In this document: positions 1 to 36,469 of the stretch, piece by piece
Position numbering within the stretch: the first letter of the stretch is position 1
Layout: every line of letters starts with the position of its first letter
Assembly: GCA_030847615.1 (NCBI GenBank)
Contig: JAUMIR010000001.1
Span: forward strand, 259,841,187-259,905,186
DNA length: 64,000 nucleotides
Direction of reading: 5' to 3'
Source of the DNA: Gambelia wislizenii
Lineage: Eukaryota > Chordata > Lepidosauria > Squamata > Crotaphytidae
Translations under genes and position numbers: made by a program
Notes under the pieces: generated by a model
Told to the model about the DNA's origin: nothing
Seen by the model: the letters and a program-made list of their open reading frames with translations, nothing else
Database searches by the model: none

Positions 1-598
1 GCCCCACAGACCTCAAGGACAATATTGGGGAAGGAAGCCTTCATGATGGCTTTGAAGTGTGAGGGTGGGAAGGCTAAGCTCCCCCCTCCCCCACTCCTTG
101 AGCTCAGACACAACTCTGCAGCATGGAAGTAGAGCAGCTTTGGCTGAGGGAAATACAATGGAAAAGGAAGGCAAAGGGAAGAAAATCTGTCTCTTCCTGC
201 TTTTAATTCCCCCTCATTGATTTCTTTAGAGGTCCTCACTATTATTAACACAGAAAAAGTATACAATTTACTCCCTGGATTTTCTTTATTTCTCTGAGAC
301 TAAAGTGAAAAAATCTGAAAGCGGGTCAGACAGTATCACTAGATATATCCTGAAAGCCAACTGCAAAAGATTAGCTTATAAATGAGACTAAGCATAAAAT
401 CCCTGCCCAGACACTCCAATTCCAACGTGGCATCAGGCTGGCTTCAGGACATCAGGATGCAATCTAGCCTGTCACCACTTTTTACTCTGACAGGCATAAA
501 GGATAAGAACAGCTATAACCCTTTCCCAGGACCTATTCCAGTCCTAAACATGAAGCATCTTGAGTTTACAGAAAGGCTCTCTGTCATTGTTTACATAC
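1..598. other. CCDC150 intron to the left edge, nothing recognised
   Basis: No exon with a fitting frame and no recognisable repeat was found here. The next CCDC150 exon must lie to the left of the window. Confidence 0.5.
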
Positions 599-26968
<26,370 letters not shown>

Positions 26969-26993
26969 CGTCGTCTCAGCATCTAGTAATTAG
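26969..26993 (-). other. CCDC150: CCDC150 5' UTR part of the first coding exon
   Basis: Twenty-five transcribed bases lie between the acceptor (minus-strand TTTATTTGCAG, next to 26994) and the ATG. A good acceptor just before the start codon means that at least one noncoding exon lies further right, most likely in the CpG-rich block near 32.3-32.9 kb. Confidence 0.7.
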
Positions 26994-27399
26994 CTGCAAA
27001 TAAAATTAATTCATAGATACCTAGCAATCATAAGATACCTCAAAACATGTTGATAAGCCAGTGAAGAAAGTGCTACAGCCCTAAGAACAGAGTACAGCAA
27101 TGAGAGGGGGAGCAAATGAGGGTAGTACCCCCATGGTAATTCTACCTACCCCAATGAAATTTTCCTTCACTCACTCCTGACATTTCTAACATTGCATTAA
27201 CTTAAAATTTCCATTGAAATATACCATAGTCAATTCTAGCACCTGTAATTCAGAGAGATCTGTAGCTCCTATGTGGCATGCTGTCAAGCATTTCAGGCCT
27301 ATTTTATGATACCTGAATGCACTTGTAAAACTATCCAACATTACAAGAAGTTTTTAATATACTGTATCTCATACTGTCCATTACACTCACATAGAAAAC

Positions 27400-28460
27400 C
27401 AGAATGAATGTATCCAATCTTGTGCAGAGGTTTTTGTGTGTGTTTTTTGGTCAAAAATTACAAAGAGATGCAACATTGCTCCAGATGGAACTAGACTGCA
27501 CAAGAGATAAAGATGGCATAGAGAACCTGTCTGCTATTGTATGGTTTGTCGTACTAGGTTACATCCAAGAGCACCAGTTAGAAATGGCACAGATCAATTA
27601 TGAATCTGCACACAGTATTCCAAATAGTATCTTATAAATGCTATATTGAGAAATGCAGGGATTGGTTGAAAAATAAGAGGTATCTTAAGTCAGTGATACA
27701 ATGGAACAAGTGTTACATGATGAAAACATAGTAGTGTTCAGAAATTGCTGAAAGATAGCATTAGAAAAGAAATCCCTTATGTCCATTACTTCATTCATAA
27801 GCTACATCTGGTGACAGTGAATTATTTTGCACCAGAGAAAAATGGCCAGATTCAGCAATTCTTTCATTATTGTGATGGAGCCCACAACTTCATTCATAAA
27901 CCAATGATTTCAATGAAATATAATAGAATTAAACTAAAACAACCTTGGACAGAACATCTTGCTTCTGCAGAAGGTATCATCATCTCAAGCTATAAGGAAG
28001 TAATACAACTTTTCAAATTCTTTGTGAGTGACTTGCAGGTGATGCAACCATCAACACTGAAACTACAGGACTTCTACAAAAAAACATTCACCCAAGATTT
28101 GTATTTTGGGCATCCTTCATGAAAAAATGGTTTTAAATTGTACAGCCAGCAAAAGTGATTTTGCATTTACTTTCAGTGGACATTTCCCAACTGTTGATGT
28201 CATACCAGACATTTTGGCAGAAATTACATCAAACCAAAATTATGGTAGTTTTCAAAGCATTCCTAAACAAGCAAGAATGACAACTACAGATGAAAGAGAA
28301 CAATCAGATCATGCTATTGAACTAAGACCAATGTCAAATAGGGTTTATAAACTCTTGGTTGCAAATATGCTAAAATATAAAAGCAACATTGTCCAGGCTG
28401 TGAAGGAAAACTATTTAGCAGATTATGAGACTTTTAAGACAATTCATTTCAATTAACGTA
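27400..28460 (+). pseudogene. hAT-superfamily transposase remnant (ZMYM1/DUF4371-like)
   Basis: Three open pieces at 27404-27637, 27745-28122 and 28106-28456 are separated by stops and shifts. The middle piece has VHYFIHKLHLVTVNYFA, resembling the C-A-H-x-L-N-L core of hAT transposases and ZMYM1-like domesticated relatives. The order is plausible for one eroded protein. No intact catalytic triad or dimerisation segment was identified. It lies just upstream of the first coding exon of CCDC150, on the opposite strand. Confidence 0.5.
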
Positions 28461-28489
28461 ATGAAAGACAAAATGGCAGCTTAGTTTGG

Positions 28490-29125
28490 TGAAAGGAAAT
28501 TGTGGAAAACCTGGACTGGATCTGGGTGAACAAACTGGAGCTTAATCCAGACAAGACAGAGGTGCTCCTAGTTGGTCAAAGGACAGCTCTGGGAATAGCA
28601 ACTCAGCCTATGTTGCATTGAGTTATCCTCTCCTTGAAATCTCAGGTTCATAGCTTAGCTCTAGTTCTCAGCCTGAATTCAGTCTTGACTCATCCTTGAG
28701 CTTGGACGCATATGTCTCAGTGGTGGCCAAGAGTGCATTGGTACAGTTAAAACTAGTGCACCAGATACACCTGTTTCCTGGAGTTATCAGACGGGCTACA
28801 GTGACACAGGCCTTGATTTTCTTAAGTACTTAGCAAGAAGTGCTCAGAGGTGGTTTTGCCAGTTCTTTCCTCTGAAATATAGCCCACAGCACCTGGTATT
28901 TGTTGGCTGTCTCCCATCCAAATACTAACCAGGGCTGACTGCTTTGAGAACCATTGTTTTAAATTATTTACAGTTGTAAACTATGGGGGTTTTAAAACAT
29001 GAAAGTGGTTTTAATTGTTTTTAATGTTTGTATCACCAGATTTTTAAACAGTATCTGGATTTTAACTTTGTTGTAAGCTGCCTTGGATCTCCTTGTAGGG
29101 AGAAAATAAATAAATAAATAAATAA
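28490..29125 (+). mobile_element. L2 LINE fragment, interrupted by a 5S-type SINE
   Basis: At 28530-28575 translation gives NKLELNPDKTEVLLVGQ, typical of L2-type reverse transcriptase. The 3' tail at 28955-29125 reads TGTAAGCTGCCTTGGATC followed by AAATA repeats. A minus-strand SINE splits the element at about 28835-28950. Confidence 0.7.
28835..28950 (-). mobile_element. 5S-rRNA-derived SINE fragment
   Basis: On the minus strand the sequence GTCAGCCCTGGTTAGTATTT then GGATGGGAGACAGCC..CAGGTGCTGTGGG follows 5S rRNA from its internal control region to its 3' end. An extra SINE tail follows. Confidence 0.75.
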
Positions 29126-29274
29126 AGATACCAGCATACCAATGGTAGAATTTGGGTAAGTAACACAGAATCTTTTGGGAAAGGGAGAAATTACTGTCTG
29201 TCAAAATGTTAGCACTGTGGACCAAACAAGGAAGTCAATTGGCAGTGGATTCAGGGCAGGACAAAGGAAGCAGG

Positions 29275-29500
29275 GTAGCCTAAATGTCCTGAAGGCACTA
29301 GACCCCATCTGATCTTAGAAGCTAAGCAGGGTCAGCCCTGGTTAGTACTTGGATGGGAATACAAGGTGCCGTAGGCTATATGTTACAAGAACAGAATCGC
29401 AAACCACCTCTCAGTATTCCTTGTCTAAGAAAACCCTATGAAATTAATGGAGTTGCCATAAGACAACAGGTGCGCACAGACACAAAGAAAGCACTTTTCA
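29275..29500 (+). mobile_element. 5S-rRNA-derived SINE
   Basis: CATCTGATCTTAGAAGCTAA and GCAGGGTCAGCCCTGGTTAG, then TACTTGGATGGGAATAC, are 5S rRNA including the polymerase III internal control region. The 3' part (AACCACCTCTCAGTATTCCT...GTTGCCATAAGACAACAGG) is a SINE tail, so this is not a functional 5S gene. Confidence 0.85.
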
Positions 29501-30605
29501 TACAGCACACAGTCCATCAACAGCTGTGTGTGTGACATCCATTTTCTGAGGCAGATTACCTCCAACTACCAGAGACTGCCACTCAGTAACAAAGCAGGTA
29601 TATTTTGCAAATGGAAGGTCCCCGTTTCAGATTCCACCAGATTTATTTAAAAAGATCAGATGGCAGTGGCAGCAGACAGTGGGAAATTATTTTCTGCCAG
29701 AGATGCACCTGAGAGAACCATTGGTGGGCATTGATGGACCACATAGGTAGCTGCTTCCTAAAACCTCTCTCACCAGACTCATTGCTCAGAAGAGTTACTT
29801 TTTTGGGATCGGACCCACCACTGGCTAGCATGGCCTCCTCTAGGAGTTACAATCATGGCTCCCACAAAGTGAGGGGCTGACATGGCTGTAGCCTGGGGGC
29901 CCGGCATGATATTATTGTAAATTTTTATTATGTAAATCCATTTATTTTTTTAAAAAATAAATACAGTATAAATATTACTTTTGTGTCATCATTTAAACTG
30001 ACTTATTTTAATTTTTATCCTAAACCCTATAGAGCATCTCGCTGCCCTTAACCTTAGCAGTAGGTAGGGGGCCTGCCAAAGATCCTGGCCTGGGGGCCCA
30101 CTTCAGGATGTGGGGGACATGAAAAAGAGCACTTTGTTTACATGCAAAAAAGTGGTGCATTTTACTCCTGCCACTCTTTTAGTGTGTGCCCCCCATGCCG
30201 GTTTACTTATCTTAAAAAAGCACATCAACAACAGATTTAGTGGGAGGGGCCCTTGGGAGGCACAAAACCAGTCTGGGGTCACATGTGGCCCATAAGCCAT
30301 GTGTTGCCCACCTCTGTATAACTGTTAATGCTTGTTTGGACTTTTCAAGTATGCAAGGAAGTCCACGTTCTGTTTGAATTACATCCAGGTCTCTGCAGGT
30401 GCAATCTCACTGAAAGGTTACAGAATGGATCCTACACAACTTAGATTTTCATTTTCTCCCCTTTTAACCATAGAACTATTATCAAACTGCTTTTGAAACT
30501 CTCCCCTTGGTGTGGTTATAGTTCAATAAGTTGATTTCCTGGAAAGGACTGGGAAGAATGGAAGCTGTTCTTAAGAAATAATTAAAATATAAATTAAATA
30601 ATGTG
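29501..30605. other. Intergenic/5' intron stretch with a possible hAT 3' end
   Basis: The stretch ends in GGCCCATAAGCCATGTGTTG, CCCACCTCTG at about 30270-30316. This is the same terminal type as the hAT element at 50984-51479. Nothing else is recognised. Confidence 0.35.
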
Positions 30606-30790
30606 GAGAAATGACAATGCAGAAAGAATCACAACCCGGAAACATCACCCAAGGAGACCTCCTGCTGTGCTTTCTGCAACCGGACTTGTTTATCTCAGAT
30701 TGGCCTTTTTAGTCATCAGCGCGCTTGCAGAAAGCACGGGATGAGTCCTTCCTGAATCTTCGTTTGCGAAGAAAAGCCAGAGAGAATGTG
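30606..30790 (+). mobile_element. 5'-truncated non-LTR retrotransposon tail
   Basis: It is nearly identical to the last 180 bp of the fragment at 33030-34075, from CGCAGAAAGAATCACAACCC-like sequence through the zinc-finger codons to GAAGAAAAGCCAGAGAGA. The two copies share their 3' end and differ in 5' extent, as expected for target-primed retrotransposition. Confidence 0.8.
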
Positions 30791-30909
30791 GAAATGAGGA
30801 TTGGAGGGAAACTAGTAAAATAGTGGATTGCAATGTTGATATATAGAATACATGAGAAACATGAAATAGTTGATACTAGCCAGCGTTTGTGTTGACAGGA
30901 AGTCAATTA

Positions 30910-31144
30910 CAGTTGTCCCTTCATATTCGCTGGGGTTTGGTTCCAAGACCCCCTGTGAATACCCAAATCCGTGAATACTAAAGTCCCATTACAGTATATG
31001 CAATGGCATAGCAAAATGGTGTCCCTTATATAAGATGGCAAAATCATGGTTTTCTTTTTGGATTACTATTTTTAAAGAATATTTTCAAGCCACGAATACT
31101 TAAATCCGTGGATACCAAATCAAATGAATATGGAGGGACAACTA
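30910..31144. mobile_element. Tigger-like short element, TA-flanked
   Basis: The left end is CAGTTGTCCCTTCATATTCG; the right end ATGGAGGGACAACTA is its slightly mutated reverse complement. TA is present on both flanks. Same family as 14867-15108. Confidence 0.85.
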
Positions 31145-31521
31145 TATTGTCAAGTATTACGTATTGTTTATTTTATTAGTTATAGTGCAGTAAAATATAT
31201 TTACACAATTAAAGTTAAAAGTCCTTTTAAATAGTAAGCTTGGAATATCCTACAAGATTCAACTGATAAAACAAATGAAATTAAACTGTTATTAAAATTG
31301 TTAAGTTTTTATGATGATGTATGATATTAGTATGGAAAATGAAATAAAAACAACTGGGGGTGGGAAAGTTGCTTTTCTGAGACAGCGGCCAAATCCACAC
31401 TATGTACAAACAACCCAGTTTGAAACCCAGTTTGCCATGACTCTTTCCTAGGGAATCATGGGATTTGTACTTTTACAAGGTCTTTTGCTTTTTCTGCCCA
31501 AGAGTGCTGCCAAATCCCAGG

Positions 31522-32208
31522 CAGGGCTGGTTTAAGGCACCAGCGGCGGGCCCCCATCATTGTGGGGGCCCCTGTAGTAACCCTCATCCTGCAGAAACAT
31601 GATTAGTAATAATCTGAATATCCTGTATTATTAATAGCTTAGGCTGAGTTAGGTTGTTGCAGAAATCATGGAACAGCAGACCCACGGATTGGAAAGTGAG
31701 TTTTATTACACCGGTGGGCCTGACTGGAATACCTTCCAAAGAGTCAGAGCCAAGAGCTGTAGTTACAGAATACTTTTATACTTCAATGACAGTATGCAAA
31801 AAGCCATTCCCTCCTCCGTCTCTCTGGTGTCTTTGATGTCAGCAATTTCCCTTCCTTGAGATAATTGTTGATAGTTCAAAGCAAGATAGCTTAGGAACGT
31901 TTGGGTACAGTTCAACCGTTATTAGAGAAATAATTTGTTTACATCAGCATATCATGTTTCTGGAACATAGGGTTGATTAGTAAGGAACACTGACTAGGCC
32001 TGAGAGTTAAAGGAAAAAGACTTTGCAGAGTCCCAGAGTCTCATGGGCTATCTAGTCTGACCCAAAATAGTGATTGTTAGGTGACAGCATTCAGCAAATA
32101 GACATTAGAGTCCAAATGGCTACAAGGTTACATTGACCTGAGATAAACATATAGGGCCCCCAAAATAAAGCATTGCAGGGGCCCCCAAAAGTCTTTAAAC
32201 CAGTCCTG
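31522..32208. mobile_element. hAT short element carrying a solo LTR
   Basis: Ends CAGGGCTGGTTTAAGG and CTTTAAACCAGTCCTG are inverted repeats. The flanks are both ATCCCAGG (31514-31521 and 32209-32216), an exact 8-bp duplication. The LTR at 31655-32124 interrupts it. Uninterrupted or partial relatives are at 34325-34535 and 59145-59271. Confidence 0.88.
31655..32124 (-). mobile_element. Solo LTR (470 bp) with 4-bp target duplication
   Basis: It begins TGTTGCAG and ends GGCTACA (TG...CA). It is flanked by AGGT at 31651-31654 and 32125-32128. The related element at 34325 reads GTTAGGTTACATTG without a break, which gives the pre-insertion site. TAATAAAA near one end on the minus strand suggests minus orientation (polyadenylation signal). 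No internal viral genes are present. Confidence 0.8.
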
Positions 32209-32304
32209 ATCCCAGGGTCCCATAGGAAGGAGCCCTGGCAAATAATCCAGTTTCAAACTGGATTATTTGTGTATAGTGCGGATTGTGTGCCAGTCACCGC
32301 TTAC

Positions 32305-32490
32305 CTGGGTTTGAATAGCTTATCCGTTAGTAGCCCTTATTCCGAGAAAAACATCAGCCGGAGGGGGTCTGGCGTCCTTTTATTCTCATTCCTCACAACT
32401 ACCACTCCCCCCACCCCAAATCTCTCCTCCCTCACTCCCCACTCTTCTACTTCGCCCACACCTGGGGCACCTGAGCCCCGTCCGGTGGCT

Positions 32491-32525
<35 letters not shown>

Positions 32526-32798
32526 CTCTCTCGTAACCAGAAATGCAGAGGAGACCCTCTCCTTCCCCGAGGAGCCCCCTTTCAGCCCCCCTCCCCCAGT
32601 CCTGGTCTACCTCCACAGCACAGCGACAAGCCAGGAAAAGCGCCCCCCCCCCGCCTGCCTCCCAGAGAGACTCGGCGGCCCTGTTTCCATAGAGCTCTTT
32701 TGCCGCTTCAAACCGACCCGCTTCCCCAGAGGGAGGGCGGCCCCCGCCTGCCTGCCTTCCCAGCCACGCGCGCTGGCCCCGCCCCCTCGCTTCTGGTG
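32305..32798 (-). other. CCDC150: Candidate noncoding first exon of CCDC150
   Basis: The minus-strand sequence AACCCAG|GTAAGC gives a consensus donor after 32305 at the edge of the CpG-rich block. The first coding exon has an acceptor with no upstream start, so a 5' UTR exon is required. The right boundary (transcription start) is not determined and could be anywhere in about 32400-32960. The exon-promoter pairing is an inference. Confidence 0.4.
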
Positions 32799-32817
32799 GC
32801 ATTCTGGGAGTCGTAGT
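32799..32817 (-). promoter_or_regulatory. ZNF143/THAP11-type site 1
   Basis: On the minus strand ACTACGACTCCCAGAATGC fits the known ACTACAnnTCCCAGnATGC promoter motif with one change (G for A) in the ACTACA part. Confidence 0.75.
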
Positions 32818-32940
32818 CCTGTTTCTTCATTCAAGTCAAAGGAAGCGCATGAGCAATAGTACGCATGCTTGAGGAAAACTACTAATACTCCCCCTCACAC
32901 GCAGACACACACACACACCTTGCGGCGACGGCGGAGAAAA

Positions 32941-32959
32941 GCATTCTGGGACATGTAGT
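32941..32959 (-). promoter_or_regulatory. ZNF143/THAP11-type site 2
   Basis: On the minus strand ACTACATGTCCCAGAATGC matches the same motif fully. It has the same orientation as site 1, and the site starts are 142 bp apart. Confidence 0.78.
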
Positions 32960-33029
32960 TTCTCGAGCCCGTAGTTACTAGATGGTTGTGGTGGCTGCTG
33001 AAAACGCCCTAAGTAGCATAGAGCTATTA

Positions 33030-34075
33030 TTCCACTTTAACAAGACTCTAAACTATCTAGTCCGTGAGCTGCTCTTCACCGATGATGCTGCCCTTGTTGC
33101 CCACACAGAAGCAGCTCTGCAGCGCCTAACGTCCTGCTTTGCAACAGCTGCAGAGCTGTTTGGGCTAGAAGTCAACCTGAAGAAAACAGAAGTTCTTTAC
33201 CAGCCTGCACCACAGGACGAACACCACCATCCCCACATTGCCGTCAGCAACTCTGTGCTTAAGTCCATTTAACAGTTCACCTACCTGGGAAGCATCATCT
33301 CCTCAGATGCCAAGATTGACAAAGAGATTGATCACAGATTAGCAAAGGCATATACTGCATTTGGAAGACTTCACAAAAGAGTCTGGAGCAATAAACACCT
33401 GAGGCAAAGGACAAAAATCAGTGTGTATAGAGCCATCGTACTGTCTATCCTCCTTTATGGATCTGAAACATGGGTCACCTATAGCCACCACCTACGACTC
33501 CTCGAGCGCTTTCATCAGCGCTGTCTACGCACAATCCTAAATATACACTGGACTGACTATGTGACGAATGTTGCTGTCCTTGAGCAAGCAGGGATCACCA
33601 GCATTGAGGCCATGATATTGAGAACACAGCTACGCTGGGCAGGGCACGGTTCTAGGATGGAGGATCATTGCCTCCCAAAAATAGTACTCTACAGTGAACT
33701 CACCACAGGTCAGCGTAAGAGGGGGACTCCAAAAAATGATACAAGGACTCCTTGAAACAACATCTCAGGCTTGGCCAAATTGATCACCAACAGTGGTCCG
33801 CCCTGGCCTCACATCGGGAGGCATGGAGACGCACTATCCGCAATGCTGCAGCCTTATTTGAGAACTCACAACGAACAAGTCTTGAAGAGAAACGACAACG
33901 CAGAAAGAATCACAACCCAAAAACATCACCCAAGGAGACCTTCTGCTGTGCTTTTTGCAACCGGACTTGTTTATCTCGGATTGGCCTTTTTAGTCATCAG
34001 CGCGCTTGCAGAAAGCGCGGGATGAGTCCTTCCTGAATCTTCGTTTGCGAAGAAAAGCCAGAGAGAGAGAGAGAG
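33030..34075 (+). pseudogene. Non-LTR retrotransposon: RT C-terminal half plus zinc finger, broken
   Basis: Translation shows LLFTDDAALVAHTEAALQRL (the F-x-D-D motif of reverse transcriptase), FTYLGSIISSDAKIDKEIDH, and YGSETWV...LERFHQRCLRTIL. A CX2CX12HX3C zinc-finger-like end (CCAFCNRTCLSRIGL..) sits at about 33945-34010. One in-frame stop lies at 33270-33272 and one frameshift near 33735-33755, so it is dead. The 5' side is truncated next to the CpG block and the 3' end is a (GA)n run. The clade (Vingi/I-like or RTE-like) cannot be settled here. Confidence 0.8.
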
Positions 34076-34077
34076 AG

Positions 34078-34258
34078 ACTATGGCTGCCTCCTGTGGAAT
34101 TCTGGGGTTTGTAGTTTAGGGAGGCCTAAGAGCTCTCTGGCTGAGAATGCTAAATGCCTACTAAACCCTAAACTGCAAATCCCAGGATTCCACAGGAGGC
34201 GGCCTTAGCAGTTAAAGTGGAATAATAGCGCTATAACACTGTACTATAGTGTGATAAT
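34078..34258. mobile_element. Copy of the GGAGATTTTC short element, left part missing
   Basis: CTGCCTCCTGTGGAATTCTG through TAGTTTAGGGAGGCC, then the reverse arm CCACAGGAGGCGGCC..AAAGTGGAATAATAG, match the elements at 45954-48898 and 50242-50465. The outer left terminal repeat is lost at the (GA)n run. Confidence 0.75.
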
Positions 34259-34279
34259 CTCCTGTGTTACAGTCTATAG

Positions 34280-34692
34280 CAGGGTTTCTCAACCAGGATT
34301 CCTTGAAACACCAAGGGTTCCACCCAGGGCCGGTTTAAGGGGCCTGCAGCTACAGGGGGCCCCATCATTGTGGAGGGGCCCCTCCTAACCCTCCTCCTGC
34401 AAAAACATTATTAGTAATAATCTGAATATCCTGTATTGTGAATAGTTATGTTAGGTTACATTGATCTGAGATAAACATATGGGGCCCCCAAAAGAAAATG
34501 TTGCAGGGCCCCCCAAAATTCCTTAAACCAGTCCGGTTCCACAAGAGTGTGCTAGGGGTTCCAAGGAGATATTGTGACGGGGGGGGGACTATTTTTTAAG
34601 CTATAAGTATAATCATTTTTAGGCAGGGTTTCTCTGAGACCTGAAAATTCTTTCAAGGGTTCCACCAGGGTAAAAAAAGTTGAGAAAGGCTG
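34280..34692. mobile_element. hAT short element A (host of element B)
   Basis: Ends CAGGGTTTCTCAACC and, reversed, CAGCCTTTCTCAAC. Flanks GTCTATAG (34272-34279) and GTCTACAG (34693-34700) are an 8-bp duplication with one transition. Element B is inserted inside. Confidence 0.85.
34325..34535. mobile_element. hAT short element B nested in A
   Basis: Ends CAGGGCCGGTTTAAGG and CCTTAAACCAGTCCG. Flanks GTTCCACC and GTTCCACA form the 8-bp duplication within element A. It is the LTR-free relative of 31522-32208. Confidence 0.85.
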
Positions 34693-34700
34693 GTCTACAG

Positions 34701-35076
34701 CAATGGCTCTTAACCTCTTCTTTACCAGGGACCCCCTTTAAATATCTTTTGTTGCCATGAACCCCCAAGACTTAACTCAAGATTTAAAAGAACAACACCA
34801 CATAATAATAATAATAATCCAATTACTGTACACCATTCATTAAACCTTCCCTGAGAGGTAGGTACTGGAGCGGGAGGTAAGACTTTTCTTATTCTTCCTG
34901 CGAATTTGTGGCTGGAGCAGACTGAATGGCAATGCACAAGCCAAGCCAGCCAGCCAGCCATCCTTTACCTTGGCTCCTGTCACGTGGGCTGAGCAGCCTT
35001 CAAGCCTTCACAGACTCCCTGTGTGAGGACATTGTGACCCCCTGGGGGTCCACAGACCACAGGTTAAGAACCACTG
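34701..35076. mobile_element. hAT-Charlie-type short element C, copy 1
   Basis: Ends CAATGGCTCTTAACCT and, reversed, CAGTGGTTCTTAACCT. Both flanks are exactly GTCTACAG (34693-34700, 35077-35084). Shares its whole body with 35345-35743 and 55376-55762. Confidence 0.9.
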
Positions 35077-35344
35077 GTCTACAGTACATTTCTGGCTAAC
35101 GAGCTCTCTGCATATTGAAGGTTTATTATATGCTGATTTCAACAGCCATATATCCGAGGAAGAGAGAAAGAGAAAACGGTACCTTTTTAGACTTTAAAAT
35201 AGACATGCCAGTGTGTCAAAGACAGTTAAAAACCATAATGTCAATTCTGGAGGGTCTCCCTGAATGTTTTCCATTTGACTGAAGCTGTTTTATAACACAA
35301 TCCTATGCGTGTCTACTCCCAAATAGACTTGCATAGGTTTACTC

Positions 35345-35743
35345 CAGTGGTTCTTAACCTTTTCTTTACCAGGGACCCCCTTTAAATATCTTTTGTTGCT
35401 GTGGACCCCCAAGGCTTAACTCAAGATTTAAAACAATAACAACAACAATAATACCCGATACTAATACCAATACAATTACACCATCCATTAAACCTTCCCT
35501 CAGAGGCACTGGAGGGGGAAGGGAGACTTTTCTTCTGCTTCTTCCTGCAAGTTTGTGGCAGGAGTGGATTGAATGGCAATGCACAGGCCAAGCCAACCAG
35601 TCAGCCTTTGCTGTGGCTCCTGTCACATGACTCTACTGAGGGGAGGAGGTGGGCCAAGCAGACTGGTTTCAAGCCTTCACAGACCCCCTGTGAGGATATT
35701 GCAGACCCTTGGAGGTCCCCAGACCACAGGCTGAGAACCACTG
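35345..35743. mobile_element. hAT-Charlie-type short element C, copy 2
   Basis: Starts CAGTGGTTCTTAACCTTTTC and ends GGCTGAGAACCACTG. Both flanks are exactly GTTTACTC (35337-35344, 35744-35751). The interior includes the AACAACAACAATAAT simple run typical of this family. Confidence 0.92.
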
Positions 35744-35984
35744 GTTTACTCCAAGATAATTGAGCAAAGAACTGAAACCTTTCTAATGTTAGTATTAACT
35801 TTTCTATTATTATTATTATTATTATTATTCTAATATTAACTTTAGAATTAGTATTTAACAACAATATTATGGACTCATGCTTATTTATATTTATTCTCCA
35901 AGCTTCGAAAAACAAGGACCATATTATAAGTTGTTCAAACAATGTGATGCATATTGATTGATTGATTGTTATTTATTTTGTGAA

Positions 35985-36420
35985 GCTGAAGGCTTTCACG
36001 GCCGGCATCCATAGATTTTCCTTGGGTTTTTCCAGGCTGTGAGGCCGTGTTCTGGAATAGTTTCTTTCTGACGTTTCGCCTGCATCTGTGGCTGGCATCT
36101 TCAGAGAATGGTTGGGTAGGTGTGTGTGTGGAGTTTACATGCTGTGAACCCCTGTAGAGGAGTATATGTAAATTTGTATAATTGAATGGTTAGTTTCTGG
36201 GTATAGAAATGCAAGGCTCGTTAGTGTCTGTTTGGCTAATGGTTGGTTGATGGGCCATTATCTGCTGGAAATCCCCTTGTCCCTGGATGGAATTCCTTTG
36301 TAAGTGTTGAGTTTTGATTCTATTGTTTTTCAAAACTGGGAGCCAGATTTTGTTTACTTTGAGGGTTTCTTCTTTCCTGTGGAATTTGTCCAGGTGTGTG
36401 TGGATTTTGACTGCAGATAA
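35985..36420 (+). mobile_element. Recurrent unclassified repeat (also at 63.3 kb)
   Basis: GAAGGCTTTCACGGCCGGCA, then AGGCTGTGAGGCCGTGTTCT, TGACGTTTCGCCTGCATCTG and TGGCTGGCATCTTCAGAGAA are shared with both arms of the foldback at 63305-63490. The repeat type is common in reptiles; I cannot name its family with confidence. 35805-35830 just before is an (ATT)n run. Confidence 0.6.
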
Positions 36421-36422
36421 TA

Positions 36423-36465
36423 CAGTGGGCCTTTGGTATCTGCTTGGGTTTGGTTCCAGGACCCA
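36423..36465. mobile_element. Truncated Tigger-like left end
   Basis: CAGTGGGCCTTTGGTATCTG matches the left end of 38100-38328, and about 18-22 bp of outer flank also match, so this is a partial duplicate of that site. Confidence 0.7.
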
Positions 36466-36469
36466 TTAA

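Larger units (their letters stand above)
32380..32990. promoter_or_regulatory. CpG-rich promoter-like block, probable CCDC150 promoter
   Basis: GC content and CpG density rise sharply between AT-rich flanks. The block includes a GC box (GGCCCCGCCCCCTCGC near 32776), two ZNF143/THAP11-type sites, and CATGCG/CGCATG half-sites near 32846-32868 resembling NRF1 elements. It lies 5.4 kb upstream of the first coding exon. A divergent transcript to the right is possible, but no plus-strand gene is seen. A (TTTC)n tract lies inside at 32491-32524. Confidence 0.7.

Noticed and set aside
29275..29500. A functional 5S rRNA gene
   Set aside because: The 5' part diverges from 5S rRNA, there is no T-run terminator at the right place, and a SINE tail follows.
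32173..32859. A 228-codon plus-strand protein in the CpG block
   Set aside because: Low-complexity P/S-rich translation that runs through a (TTTC)n tract and promoter motifs; the GC content alone explains the lack of stops.
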